In this document: one piece after another, positions 48,972 to 59,124 of the stretch
Layout of the letters: each line of letters begins with the position of its first letter
How positions within the stretch are numbered: the stretch's first letter is position 1
Source of the DNA: Symsagittifera roscoffensis
Taxonomy: Eukaryota; Xenacoelomorpha; Acoela; Convolutidae
Assembly: GCF_963678635.1 (NCBI RefSeq)
Contig: NC_087070.1
Span: 4,374,539 to 4,438,538, forward strand
Direction of reading: 5' to 3'
Length of the DNA stretch: 64,000 nucleotides
Program-made: the position numbers and the translations under genes
The notes under the pieces: generated by a model
The model's database searches: none
What the model saw: only the letters and a program-made list of their open reading frames with translations
Told to the model about the DNA's origin: nothing

Positions 48972-49784
48972 TACTCCCCGGACAGTCCGGTCAATGTCCT
49001 CATTGAATCGCGCAATGTTCTAAATGGTTAGTGTCATCGAACAGAATTTACAAAATGCACGAAATTACTTTTATCTACGTCACATCGACTCACTGCAGAA
49101 TATAAATGGCATCATACTACATCACTATAGACTTCAAATTCTTTCATTAATCTGCACATTGAGGATATGACTTAAGATAAAATATTTTTTCTGACTTCCA
49201 GTGTCAATGTCCCGATTAAAACTTCTTCTCTTATATCTAAAAGGTGTTGGCTTGCAGGACAGTCCTGCCAACCAACAAGCTAAAATTATCCTACTACGCT
49301 CCTTCCCTTCGGAAATCTTGCTTGTTTATTGTCCTGAATATTAAAACTAAGAAACTTTGTGGTTAGAAAGAACAATGCAACAACCTCCCTCTTCAAGAGA
49401 TTACTCAAGCCTTCCACGTCACCACAAAGTGATCAATCTTCCTAAGTGATTAAAAACAATCATGCAGGCTGGAATATTTAAATATACTCTTCCCTTAAGC
49501 CTTTCTAAATAAATAATAAGTGTCTCTAAAGCCACTTCTGTTAAAATCAAAATGCAAATTTATAAATGCAACAATTTCAAAACTCAACTAAATGTTTCAG
49601 TTTTCAATTACAACTTGGTTGCTTGGTTTCTCACTTGAGTTTTTCACACACATAAAACAATTCTGAGTTTTGACTTTTCTTCATCATCCCTTTGTTCTCT
49701 TCTTTTTTCGTCGTTTAGAAGTTCTAAAACTTCTAAATTCTTCTAATTTTCTTTCTTGCTGCCTCTTGTTTTCTCGACCATTCG
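48972..49784 (-). other. Giant element copy B, polypurine region and 3' untranslated region
   Basis: On the minus strand GTCCGGGGAG (complement of 48974-48983) sits two bases before the LTR. It is overlapped by the palindrome CCGGACTGTCCGG (48978-48990). The larger palindrome with core GCAGGACTGTCCTGC is at 49254-49268. No ORF. Confidence 0.65.
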
Positions 49785-52700
49785 TCAATGCTCCATTTCC
49801 TCCTCCTGTGACACTGACTCCGCACTTTCGGTTTCCGTGTCTTGTAGCACGCCATTGACTATCCTGACGCTGTTGGAAGCCGTCCTCCAACACTTCTGCT
49901 CTTCCACCCTCTGTTTACAGCAAGGTAGGGGATCCACGTTTGATTCTCTGTTCCTACAGAAGCTGTTGTGGAGACACAACGTCACGTTTCTCTCCAAATC
50001 TTCTTTCAGCATCTCTGCCTTCTCATTTCCACTACGCTCACACGTCCTGGAAATTCTTTTCACGGCGGTGGTCACTGCATTCCGATGGGTCACGAAAGCT
50101 CGCTTGAAAGCTCCTGCCCCAATGTCCAGCTGATATTCACTGTATACTCTGCCATGCTTCGACATATGCTTTTTCGCATACTCGTACAACCATGCAGTCA
50201 TGTTAGCTCTGAACCATGGCATCAATCGTTTTCTTGCCCATATCTTCTTCACTTCCATCGGAATGTTTAGAACTTTGCACATTGTCTCAAAAAGATCTAA
50301 ATCTTTTAGACAATCTAATTTCCGCAATTGTTCTCTCGTCGGTGCCTCCTGTCTATTATTTTCTCTCACATGAGCTTCCAGCCATCGTATTGCCATCATA
50401 ACTCCCACTATCACTATTGTTACGGGCTGTGATGAATCTGGTAAACCCATGGAGAGCAGCTCTCCAGAGTCCCAGATCAACATCAGATTACTACGCTTGG
50501 GATACCACCAGGTCTGCAGCAAGCAGTGGCAAGGAAACTCATCATGCGTCAACATGATGCTCCTCCAATTACGTTTTCCCGAAGCTTCCAGCAATGGTTC
50601 CACTTCCATCATCACTCGGTGGATTTCATCATTCTCATCTACTGCATTGTAATCTGTGACAGTTGATCCTCCCTGTTTCTGTTTTTCGAAGTCACTGAAG
50701 TTCCCGCTCACATATCCCATGAACTTCTTTCCTAGTATTGACTCCAACTCTTCTTTTGTTCTCTCTGGAATTGCTGAGAACATTTTACATAGTAACTCGT
50801 AAGACTTTTCAGACATCCTCGCTAATCTCACACACTTCGGCACTGAGAAGGCTTGATCCACAATCGCTCTTGTACTCTTTACGTCCACAGCTACGAAATG
50901 TACAGGATATCTGCTCTTGCACATTGGAGCCAACGTTGAGCCCACCAAATATCGTGCTCCTGATGGTCTACAATAAGTTTCGCTGTGTCTGATGTTCATC
51001 TCTGTTTCGATTGCTTCCCTCCATTTTCCTATATACTTCTGCTCAGTCTGCAGAACTCCTGGGAATACTTCTACGCTGATGGCTGTGACCATCTCATGTT
51101 TCTGTTCTAGATTCAATAGTGACTCTAAAGAACCAAACATGCTGTAGAATCCTAGTGCTGTCACTAGATTCACATCGGTTCCTCCATGGCAATCTGCTAT
51201 CAGTTCCGTTTCCGTTCTTGCTTTCATCACTACATTTCCAAACAATACTGTCAACTGCTTGTGTTGTTTCTCCAGGGTTTTCACACAGTCTAAACTTCCA
51301 CAAACGTGACCCTCTAGTCCACAGACTTCCGCCAGACAGCTACCAGGTTTGACCCAGTCTTCTGGTCCCCAGCCAGGCAACTCCACTTTATCTTCTCCGT
51401 TGCTCTTAGAGGCTGTTATCATCACATTATATATGATGTTGAGGTCACGCAGGTTGCAGTCTGCATTCAGTTCCCTCTGTACGTCTTGTGTCGCCCGTAA
51501 TATTGAGTCAGCGTTGGGACTAGGACACCATGATGGCCTCATCAATTCCCACACTGCCATCAAGCTCGTTCTCAGTAATTCATCTGAGAATCCCAACCCA
51601 AACTCCACTCTCTTGTCGGATTTTGGTACTGAAGGTGCAGTCACCTCTTCTTCCAAGACCAGTCCCAATTTGGCCTGTGAATTGTTGACGCTTTTAATCG
51701 TTACAATTCTGGACGTCCAAAATCTTAGTAACACCGCCTGCTCATAATCAAAGAAGCAATCACGTATGTCTTCACTCAGGAAAGGATTGTACGCTATCCC
51801 TAAGATCCCAGATACATAGCTATATGACTTCTTCTTGATCGGTCCACAGTATTCACTGGATTTCGGCAATGCTCCCATAGATTCTTTAGTGAGTCTCAAC
51901 TCCTTGTTTGAGAATCTCCTGATCTCGTCTATCTTTTTCATGGGTTCCAATTCTTCAGGTTCTTTCATGTTCACCCTCATCGGTTTACTTTGCTGCATCT
52001 CCAGCATTGCTAGTAAGAACAAGGCTTTCGTTCGCTCATCGCCTTCCCTCAACATTTTAACACAAGTGTTTAATGCAGGTACTGAAATCTGCTCTATCAG
52101 GAATCGAATGAAACAGAGAGCGTCTCTCCGCTTCGCACACGCTACTGCTGCTCCCTCCTGGACTATCAGATCCCTCAGATTCGTCATAAGGAAAACCTTT
52201 TCTTCTTTTGATCTCTTTCTTTCTGAATCATATTCTTCGCGAGTCAGTCCCATCATACACCAGGCGAACCTGAGTTGTAACTCTGTCCTTACGTAAGGTA
52301 CTGCCACGAGAGCATGTATTCTTGGCGTAGTCCTCATTTCTTCCTCGAAATACCTCAACACTACTGCTTTCCATGGAAGGCTCACTAACTGCTCGATCGT
52401 TTCCGCCTCTACGTCAGACGACGCCAAAGTTCTATACGCCTTCTGCTTGAGGGTGGTGCCTTGCAACATCATTTCCAGATAACCCTCCATGGCTTTTTCG
52501 TCTTCCAGGGCCATTACATACCCTCTAGCCGAGTTTCGGTATTCCAACATCTCCATGTATCCACCGGTGGGTTCATCTATCGACACTGTCTCCGACACGG
52601 TTAGTCGGTTGTATTCCACTGGTGTTAGTTGTCCTGCAACACTTCCCTTTCCATGATTCATGGGAGATGGCTTGAAGTCCCTCATTTTGCTCTCTCCACA

Positions 52701-52916
52701 TTGGCTGAGTATTTCCATTTCTAAAGTTGCTCCAGTCAGAGTGCGGTCACTCCTTTTGGATTTATAACCGGTTGACTTTATTCCCGCCATGAGAATGGGT
52801 GGCACCATCGCTATATCGGTTAATATTCTATCTGTGCCAGACAATTGATAATCACCTTGCCCCAAATCCATGACTTCTTCGACTCGCTTCCTTTTCGCTG
52901 AGTTACCAGCTTTCAT
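49785..52916 (-). CDS. Giant element ORF4, 1043 codons, unknown family
   Basis: Begins six bases after the TAA of the SGNH ORF and in the same frame. It starts MKAGNSAKRKRVEEV, which contains a KRKR nuclear-localisation-like cluster. The rest is mixed alpha/beta-looking with scattered cysteines, without signal peptide, membrane segment, fusion peptide or cleavage site that would suggest an envelope protein. The C-terminal 200 residues are basic with a cysteine cluster (NVDPLPCCKQRVEEQKCW) and an acidic end (SAESVSQEEEMEH). I recognise no domain. The frame is open over 3.1 kb and its C-terminal part is conserved in copy A, so it is very likely a real protein, perhaps structural or an accessory of the particle. 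It may be made by readthrough or re-initiation from the ORF in front. Confidence 0.85.
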   Translation of the reverse strand: MKAGNSAKRKRVEEVMDLGQGDYQLSGTDRILTDIAMVPPILMAGIKSTGYKSKRSDRTLTGATLEMEILSQCGESKMRDFKPSPMNHGKGSVAGQLTPVEYNRLTVSETVSIDEPTGGYMEMLEYRNSARGYVMALEDEKAMEGYLEMMLQGTTLKQKAYRTLASSDVEAETIEQLVSLPWKAVVLRYFEEEMRTTPRIHALVAVPYVRTELQLRFAWCMMGLTREEYDSERKRSKEEKVFLMTNLRDLIVQEGAAVACAKRRDALCFIRFLIEQISVPALNTCVKMLREGDERTKALFLLAMLEMQQSKPMRVNMKEPEELEPMKKIDEIRRFSNKELRLTKESMGALPKSSEYCGPIKKKSYSYVSGILGIAYNPFLSEDIRDCFFDYEQAVLLRFWTSRIVTIKSVNNSQAKLGLVLEEEVTAPSVPKSDKRVEFGLGFSDELLRTSLMAVWELMRPSWCPSPNADSILRATQDVQRELNADCNLRDLNIIYNVMITASKSNGEDKVELPGWGPEDWVKPGSCLAEVCGLEGHVCGSLDCVKTLEKQHKQLTVLFGNVVMKARTETELIADCHGGTDVNLVTALGFYSMFGSLESLLNLEQKHEMVTAISVEVFPGVLQTEQKYIGKWREAIETEMNIRHSETYCRPSGARYLVGSTLAPMCKSRYPVHFVAVDVKSTRAIVDQAFSVPKCVRLARMSEKSYELLCKMFSAIPERTKEELESILGKKFMGYVSGNFSDFEKQKQGGSTVTDYNAVDENDEIHRVMMEVEPLLEASGKRNWRSIMLTHDEFPCHCLLQTWWYPKRSNLMLIWDSGELLSMGLPDSSQPVTIVIVGVMMAIRWLEAHVRENNRQEAPTREQLRKLDCLKDLDLFETMCKVLNIPMEVKKIWARKRLMPWFRANMTAWLYEYAKKHMSKHGRVYSEYQLDIGAGAFKRAFVTHRNAVTTAVKRISRTCERSGNEKAEMLKEDLERNVTLCLHNSFCRNRESNVDPLPCCKQRVEEQKCWRTASNSVRIVNGVLQDTETESAESVSQEEEMEH

Positions 52917-52922
52917 CGATAT

Positions 52923-55900
52923 TTATGATTCCACTTTTGTCTTTCCAATTCTCCTCGGCATCACTCTGCTGCCTAACTTCATTTTCATCGCATTGATTTT
53001 ATCAATCACCATTTTCGATCGCATCGTTCCTCTCCTGGTCCTTGACAGGTACACCACCTCTCCATCGTCCTGCGGTGTCATCTTGATGGGAGAATTCGCT
53101 TCACTCTCATCAGTAGCTGAGTCGATCAATAACTCACTCGGTCTTCCTTCACACTCATCAAGCTTGTCAAGTACTTCTCTCATCAAGGGTTGATTGAGAC
53201 CTGTTTTGAGAATGGACTGGGTCCCATAGCTCTGAATCACGGTCCAGACTTCTTCCATGAACGCCACTCTGTCCAGCTTACATCCCGTCCTACTCTCGTG
53301 GTCTCGGTGATGTACTTCCCATTCTTCTTCGGGCAGCGTTCCCAAGAAAGGTACTCTGGCTGAGGCCTCTATCCTTCTCCTCCTAGGTGATTCCATGAGG
53401 ATTCTCTGGTCGTTATTTCTTGAATTGCCAGGAGAGCTGCTCTCCGGCAAATTCCGTTTCATTTCCTCAAAGGCTGACGGAGGTTCCAGTGTCGAGATGC
53501 CTTCATCCGCTGGCTCAGTCGTTTCCAACGTGTCTGCATTATTCTCAAGATCACTGAAGATATTGAAATCCAGGCTGGATGTTCCTCCTGTCGATGCCCT
53601 GTCGTCTTCCCCACCAGCTTGATCTTGTTGCATGGGTTCTTCAGTCTGACGGCTTCCACCCTGTCCGTCATCTCCTTCTGACTTATCCTTATTCGAGTTC
53701 GATGGTCCTTGTTCGTCATTGTCGGCTTCTTCATGGAATCTCGGTATGAGCAATGTACCGGCCGATTTATCTTCCTCTTCTCCATGGACCACTTTGATTT
53801 CTTCGCAGCCGAAGGGTGCTAGGAAAGTTCTCGTCTGCAATACTCCTCCAACTTTCATCTCCTTCCTCACACTGGTCAGGATCAATGAGGCTTCAGGCAA
53901 TTCTGTCCTACCTCTCATTCTCATCGGAGCTAAGCCTAGTCCTTTCCATTCCTCATCAAATCTTCCAGGCTTGGGAGTAGCGGCGTTGCTTATTCGCCTT
54001 CTCGTCGCTTGATCCGTGTATGCAAATCGTGTGTACTGTAACACGGCGGCATTTCTCCCTACGAAGTATGTATCCATCGTTCCCATGAAATTCCCTACTC
54101 TCCTTTCATTGGTTTCGAATGCTCTCAATCTAGGAGTTTGTACTACGGAGACTGCTCCGAGCAGCATCCTTCTTATCAGAGGGAATTCAGGGATTGCCTC
54201 CGGTAGCTTCTTGTAATCGCCCCAGTCCTTCGTCTCTTCTCTCACTTTGTGATAGGCTGCTGTGAGACGAGGCACTCTGGTCATTTCACCATTCGTTTTG
54301 TCATAGGGCCTCAGATTCCAAAGCTTTGGAAACACCTCGATGTGCCCTCTTTCTACTTCTCCCATGCGGTCACAGAAGTGATCGTCAAAATTGATGACTG
54401 TCTTCTCTGGCTCCGATATTTTCGCAAATAACAGATCTTCACTCATGAGCTCTCGCAATGCGTGCTGCTCACACCAGTTCAGTGTACTACCGTCCACTGC
54501 CGATATGAGGTTCAGGTGCAGCACCGACCTCCTATATGCTTCCACTTTAACGTCAGGGAACGCAAAGGTGACTGCTGGTCCATAGATCACTGTCACGAAC
54601 TCCGTGACTCCTCTGATCAGCGCCAAGGGATCGATTCTCATAGCTAAGCTCAAATCTGTTAATAGCGGCATGCCTCCAACATGTCGTCTAACATCTTCCT
54701 CTCTTTCAATTGTCTCGTCTTCTCCGGTTCCAAAGCGATTTTGCTGCAAGAGATACTGGATAAGAGTGTGTCTCAGGTCTCTTATTTTGTTCCACGAGTC
54801 TGTGGATTTCTTCATATCCAGATTCCTCACTCTCTCTTTCATCTGCTCTGGACAACGTGCCAGTTTCATCAGTCCTCCCAAGTTTCCGTGGGTTATTGCG
54901 ATCAATGTCAGAAGTCCATCTAGTCGCAGGTTCTGTATTCCATCCGTAAGCAGTATCGCCGGTCCTTTTACGAAACTCTCCGCTCCGAACGTCACGAACA
55001 AGGCTATTAATTCCACTATCGATACTTTCACTACTGCTTGGAGGAATTCCTTTATCAAATAGTGCGAGACTTTCGGGTAAACTTTTGCCAAGAAGGACGC
55101 GGTCCATCCGGCTCCCAACCCTTCCAGCATGCTGTCTGTCCTTTCAAATCCCTCCTGTCCCTTCACTTCCTGGGTCCAGAAGGTTTCCAGAGTTATCTGA
55201 CACATTCTGTTCACGAACTCAGCTGTCTTTTCTCCGGCATTTTCCGCCAGGTTCACCTCCTTCAACAAGTAGGCGTGCATCTTAGTGATCATTACTGGGC
55301 CTTGCTGGAAAGCATCTGCACCCAATGCCGCTACTCTAGGATTCAGGTGTAGCCACTGGTTTGCTTCCGGCTTGGTTCTCAGCACCATCGCTTCCAGATG
55401 AGCTCTCGTCTCCAGCGAATTCTTTCTTCTCGTGTCTTCACTCGCCACTTCCATTGCTCGGAACCACAAGTCGTTGGACATTGCCGTGATTACTCGATGG
55501 TCGTCATCTATTCCTGGTTTCAGTTTGAGTTGCCGACTGAAGTTGGACAGTTCCAACCCCAGCACTTCGTCCAACACTAACATGTGTAGCGCGTGGTCCT
55601 TGAACCCTCTCATCGCGTTTGAGATATCTGACCATACTGCAGGCAGTTCAGCCTTAAGTGGCCTCAGGTTCTCCATTTCTATCATGCGATTCGGGGCTGA
55701 TATGATCACATCATATTTTCCCTCCGAAAGTAAGGCTACCATTGCATACACAAATTTCAGTCCATCCGGGAGATGTGCATATCCCGGGGACAACGCAAAT
55801 ACTACTCTCAACGTCACTTTATTGAATGATCCCTCCTTCGTCGCGTCCACCACTTCACCCAGCGACTCCAGGATGTCTTTTATCGCTGGCCATACTGCGT

Positions 55901-58724
55901 TTTCTGCTGTTGCAGAATCTCTGAGCCTGCTCAGAAAACCTCTACTGTGCAGATGGTCATTGATGCCAGCAAACACAATCGTTATCGGGTTCATTTCTGT
56001 CTGCCTTTGTACCCCTATAGCCAATGACACTGATTGCAATAGGTCTAGGTCAACTGCGGCCAGCATTATGACGTCCGGCCAAAACAAAGACTTAGAGGTG
56101 TACACGAACTCTGAATTCGCTACTACCATGATTTTGGCCTTTCTCATCTCTGCTTTGTCGTAGGCGGCGAAGATGGTCTCATCTTTCTTTATCGCTGTCA
56201 ATCCGCCATATCTCTGGGCATCACCATCTTGGTTCACTAGTTTTGGGTACACCCTCTCCTTCACATGACCAGGTGGTGTCGTCAGTTGCCTAAATATCTT
56301 CACGTGTTGTCCAATCGGCGCTCTCGCCGTCAGGAATCTTCCTGGCCTTTCTTCACGATCCCTCTCATCATGGTTCAATCTCACATCTTGCAACGGTCTT
56401 GCATTCACAGGTCCCATTGTGTTGTTGGAAGGCAGTCCCTCCAAATCGGCAAATCTCAAGGCCGTCGTGGAACTGAAATTTATGCTAGCGGCTATCAACC
56501 AGTCTACGCCGGTTATCGAGTACAATCTGCTGACGGATAGCGTCGCTCCATTCAGCATCCTCCTTGCATCTTCGATGAAGCTCACTCTCTGTAGGTCCAG
56601 CTTCATTAGTTCGTCTTTGTATACATGCCAAGGAGACGGTATGGATCGCGACCACATCAATGAGCCTCTGCTCGGTCTCTCCTCTCGACTGGTACTCGTC
56701 GTCTCCGATCTAGTCTCCGATCTAGATGTGCCTGCTACTTCTTCGATTGGTTGGTTGACAGGTCCTATCCTTCTCCTAGGATGAATTGTCCTCCTCATCG
56801 GTGCTTCTCCCAACCGATCCTGTACGTCTGTTCTTCGACCTGGTTCACTGGAGCTTTGTTGCCGGTAATTTGTGACGGCTGGGACCGTACCCAAGCGTGT
56901 TTCCAGGTTAGGAGGCACAAAGGTGGTGATCACCGTATCACTCACCGTTCCTTCTTCCTTCAGCACTCCTGTGTCAAAGAGTTCTGCTTCCAGCTCATCC
57001 AACCGTTCTTGGAAGACTCGATTCAACCAAGCTTGTCCTTCGACACTGTCGAAGTGGATGCCATCTGTGGTCAGTCTGGCTTGATCCATGGCTCTCAATT
57101 CATGTTCAATGTCCATGAGGATCATTCTTCCGGCATTTCGATTTGCTAGATTTCTCAAGATGTTGTTCCATCTCATGACTCCCTCGTTGTGCCTTCTTCC
57201 TGATGCTGTCAGGCTTCTTGCGTTCATTGGCACCGTGCAAACGGTCAGTACCGCGCAACTGAACTTCTGCCAGAGAGTAGTGAACAAACACACCATCATT
57301 GATTCCCACAGTGCTTCCTGCTCATCTGATCCTCTGGAGATATCATTCGTCCCCACTAAGATCATCACATTGGGTATCTTCCCTGGATTCATCAGCTCCA
57401 CCATGCGATATAATTGGGCAATCGTCGCGCTTCCAAAGGCCATCACCGTGGTGACCCATGAGGTCCTCAAATTCGACAGCACTCTGACTAAGCTGTCTCC
57501 CAATATCAGGTGAGATGTCCCGAGTGGTGGTTGCTGCAGGTTCACAGCCGGGCTCCAGGTAGCTCGATTGAAGCAGGCCCTCGGATCTGTCTCCGGAACT
57601 CCCGTGAAATTATACTTCAATTGATTATTCTTCTGCACGTCTATTACACGAGACAGTTTCTTCGCTGGCATCTTCCTTACTTTCCTCTCTGGCATTCTCG
57701 AGTTCCCCATGAGTGGTGTCACGTTACTCATCCCTTGTCTGATTACTGTCTGGGAGAGTTGTACTCTGCCCGTATCGTCAATCGTTCCATAGGGTGCAGT
57801 CACCCCGGAACCTGGCGCATTCTTGTTAGCGACCAGTCGTCCAGCTGTCTCTATCAGTTTCCTCACTGTCTGTTCTACGACGGGGTCACCCAAGGTGTCA
57901 CTAGGATCCGGGATTGTTACTCGGTTCGTCTCTGCTGGAAGTCGTGTCTCCGTTGTTTGACTCATTTCTCGAGGTGTCAAGAGCTCCATCGGGGACTGCC
58001 CACGAGGAATATCCCTTGCAGGTATCACTTTCTCCACGGCCGTTGTCAACGCCGCCTGTTCCGATCGCTCTTTGTATTCCTGCCTTAAGCGTTCGATCTC
58101 TTGACCCTGTTTTTTGTTGCAGTCTTCAAACAACTTTCTCCACATGTCCCGGTCTTCCTCCATCGCCAGCATGGTCTTCGTCATATCGTCTAACTCCTTC
58201 TTCGTACTTCTCAGCTGATCGTTCATCTCGTCCAGATCTTGTATGGTTTGGTTCGTCTGAACCTTCTGTGTTACTTTCGCCCTTTTTGGTGGCACAGCTG
58301 CTCTCAGTGGTGAACCAGACGAGGTCGCCTCGCTGTTCATCTCCCGATGCATTCTCGTCAGCCCAGGTTTAGGCTTAGAGGGCATTGGCATCTCACCTGG
58401 TTGGTAAGTCCTAGAACTTCCCAATCCAGGCTCATTCGCCAAGTCACTCCCTGAGAGAGCCCCGTTTCTCCACCTCATCACTCTCATGTTCGGGCGGTCT
58501 AGTACTCCTCTTTCTCCATATGCTGCCATCAACAGGACTTCCGTGGGGCGGTCCCCACGGTTGTCGTGCCCCAAGATGTTGATCAGGGCGGTCAGCAACA
58601 TGACCACCTCTGGGTCCTCCAGAGCGAAGTCTCGTTCGATCAGCCGACGATAGATCGCATCTACCATCGGTCCTACATATGCCTCTGCCAGGTCCATCAA
58701 TTCATCCAGGTTGAAATTGTCCAT
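52923..58724 (-). CDS. Giant element ORF3, 1933 codons, SGNH/GDSL hydrolase domain
   Basis: ATG at 58724; TAA at 52925-52923. Residues 1-80 are helical and unassigned, and 160-225 are coiled coil. Residues 403-580 form an SGNH hydrolase: block I LILGDSLVRVL (Ser411), block II AFG (Gly431), block III ILVGTNDISRG (Asn460) and block V DGIHF (Asp554, His557). All four catalytic-type residues are present, so esterase or acyl-hydrolase activity is plausible. A second, weaker block set lies at about 866-925 (VVANSEF, VFAGIND). Residues 1000-1600 are a large helical region of unknown kind. Residues 1640-1760 are acidic and disordered. GDSL esterases are known as ORF1 parts of CR1-like LINEs and as ORF3 of some rotifer LTR elements, where membrane or particle roles were proposed. 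This ORF is much larger. Confidence 0.85.
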   Translation of the reverse strand: MDNFNLDELMDLAEAYVGPMVDAIYRRLIERDFALEDPEVVMLLTALINILGHDNRGDRPTEVLLMAAYGERGVLDRPNMRVMRWRNGALSGSDLANEPGLGSSRTYQPGEMPMPSKPKPGLTRMHREMNSEATSSGSPLRAAVPPKRAKVTQKVQTNQTIQDLDEMNDQLRSTKKELDDMTKTMLAMEEDRDMWRKLFEDCNKKQGQEIERLRQEYKERSEQAALTTAVEKVIPARDIPRGQSPMELLTPREMSQTTETRLPAETNRVTIPDPSDTLGDPVVEQTVRKLIETAGRLVANKNAPGSGVTAPYGTIDDTGRVQLSQTVIRQGMSNVTPLMGNSRMPERKVRKMPAKKLSRVIDVQKNNQLKYNFTGVPETDPRACFNRATWSPAVNLQQPPLGTSHLILGDSLVRVLSNLRTSWVTTVMAFGSATIAQLYRMVELMNPGKIPNVMILVGTNDISRGSDEQEALWESMMVCLFTTLWQKFSCAVLTVCTVPMNARSLTASGRRHNEGVMRWNNILRNLANRNAGRMILMDIEHELRAMDQARLTTDGIHFDSVEGQAWLNRVFQERLDELEAELFDTGVLKEEGTVSDTVITTFVPPNLETRLGTVPAVTNYRQQSSSEPGRRTDVQDRLGEAPMRRTIHPRRRIGPVNQPIEEVAGTSRSETRSETTSTSREERPSRGSLMWSRSIPSPWHVYKDELMKLDLQRVSFIEDARRMLNGATLSVSRLYSITGVDWLIAASINFSSTTALRFADLEGLPSNNTMGPVNARPLQDVRLNHDERDREERPGRFLTARAPIGQHVKIFRQLTTPPGHVKERVYPKLVNQDGDAQRYGGLTAIKKDETIFAAYDKAEMRKAKIMVVANSEFVYTSKSLFWPDVIMLAAVDLDLLQSVSLAIGVQRQTEMNPITIVFAGINDHLHSRGFLSRLRDSATAENAVWPAIKDILESLGEVVDATKEGSFNKVTLRVVFALSPGYAHLPDGLKFVYAMVALLSEGKYDVIISAPNRMIEMENLRPLKAELPAVWSDISNAMRGFKDHALHMLVLDEVLGLELSNFSRQLKLKPGIDDDHRVITAMSNDLWFRAMEVASEDTRRKNSLETRAHLEAMVLRTKPEANQWLHLNPRVAALGADAFQQGPVMITKMHAYLLKEVNLAENAGEKTAEFVNRMCQITLETFWTQEVKGQEGFERTDSMLEGLGAGWTASFLAKVYPKVSHYLIKEFLQAVVKVSIVELIALFVTFGAESFVKGPAILLTDGIQNLRLDGLLTLIAITHGNLGGLMKLARCPEQMKERVRNLDMKKSTDSWNKIRDLRHTLIQYLLQQNRFGTGEDETIEREEDVRRHVGGMPLLTDLSLAMRIDPLALIRGVTEFVTVIYGPAVTFAFPDVKVEAYRRSVLHLNLISAVDGSTLNWCEQHALRELMSEDLLFAKISEPEKTVINFDDHFCDRMGEVERGHIEVFPKLWNLRPYDKTNGEMTRVPRLTAAYHKVREETKDWGDYKKLPEAIPEFPLIRRMLLGAVSVVQTPRLRAFETNERRVGNFMGTMDTYFVGRNAAVLQYTRFAYTDQATRRRISNAATPKPGRFDEEWKGLGLAPMRMRGRTELPEASLILTSVRKEMKVGGVLQTRTFLAPFGCEEIKVVHGEEEDKSAGTLLIPRFHEEADNDEQGPSNSNKDKSEGDDGQGGSRQTEEPMQQDQAGGEDDRASTGGTSSLDFNIFSDLENNADTLETTEPADEGISTLEPPSAFEEMKRNLPESSSPGNSRNNDQRILMESPRRRRIEASARVPFLGTLPEEEWEVHHRDHESRTGCKLDRVAFMEEVWTVIQSYGTQSILKTGLNQPLMREVLDKLDECEGRPSELLIDSATDESEANSPIKMTPQDDGEVVYLSRTRRGTMRSKMVIDKINAMKMKLGSRVMPRRIGKTKVES

Positions 58725-59124
58725 ACTGTTCTTTCCAAGTTTGATTTGATTTCGATTTAAAGTTTTGACTCAAATGAGCAATTAAATGATCAATCAGGAT
58801 CTAGAAAAGGAATCACGACTGTCACACCTGTCAGTTTCACCTTAACATATATAGTTAAAATCTGCTTAAAACAGTTCAGATAAAAAGATATTTATCCTAA
58901 AATTTATTAAAATCAATTGGTTTCTAAAATTTTGGAATTCGACCTAAGATTGGACAGTCCAAACTTTGGATCTATTCCCAAAATCGTCATTTGGTTGTTC
59001 ATGGTCACTAACCCCTACTTACCCATGATCTTAATAACCTAACACATAACATAACATAACATAACACACATATCACATATTACATGCAACTTGGTCTTTG
59101 GCCTTACACTCTTTCGCACATCAC
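58725..59124 (-). other. Spacer between pol and ORF3, copy B
   Basis: Counterpart of 42620-43016: palindrome TTGGACTGTCCAA (complement at 58950-58962), acceptor-like CCTTTTCTAG ending at 58801 on the minus strand, and a run of AACAT units near 59041-59070. Confidence 0.55.

Noticed and set aside
49785..52916. ORF4 as an envelope glycoprotein.
   Set aside because: It has no signal peptide, transmembrane segment, fusion-peptide-like region or furin-type site in a plausible position.
53395..58372. Many plus-strand ORFs opposite ORF3, ORF4 and pol of copy B (and minus-strand ones opposite copy A).
   Set aside because: They are antisense shadows of long genuine ORFs and have no recognisable domains of their own.
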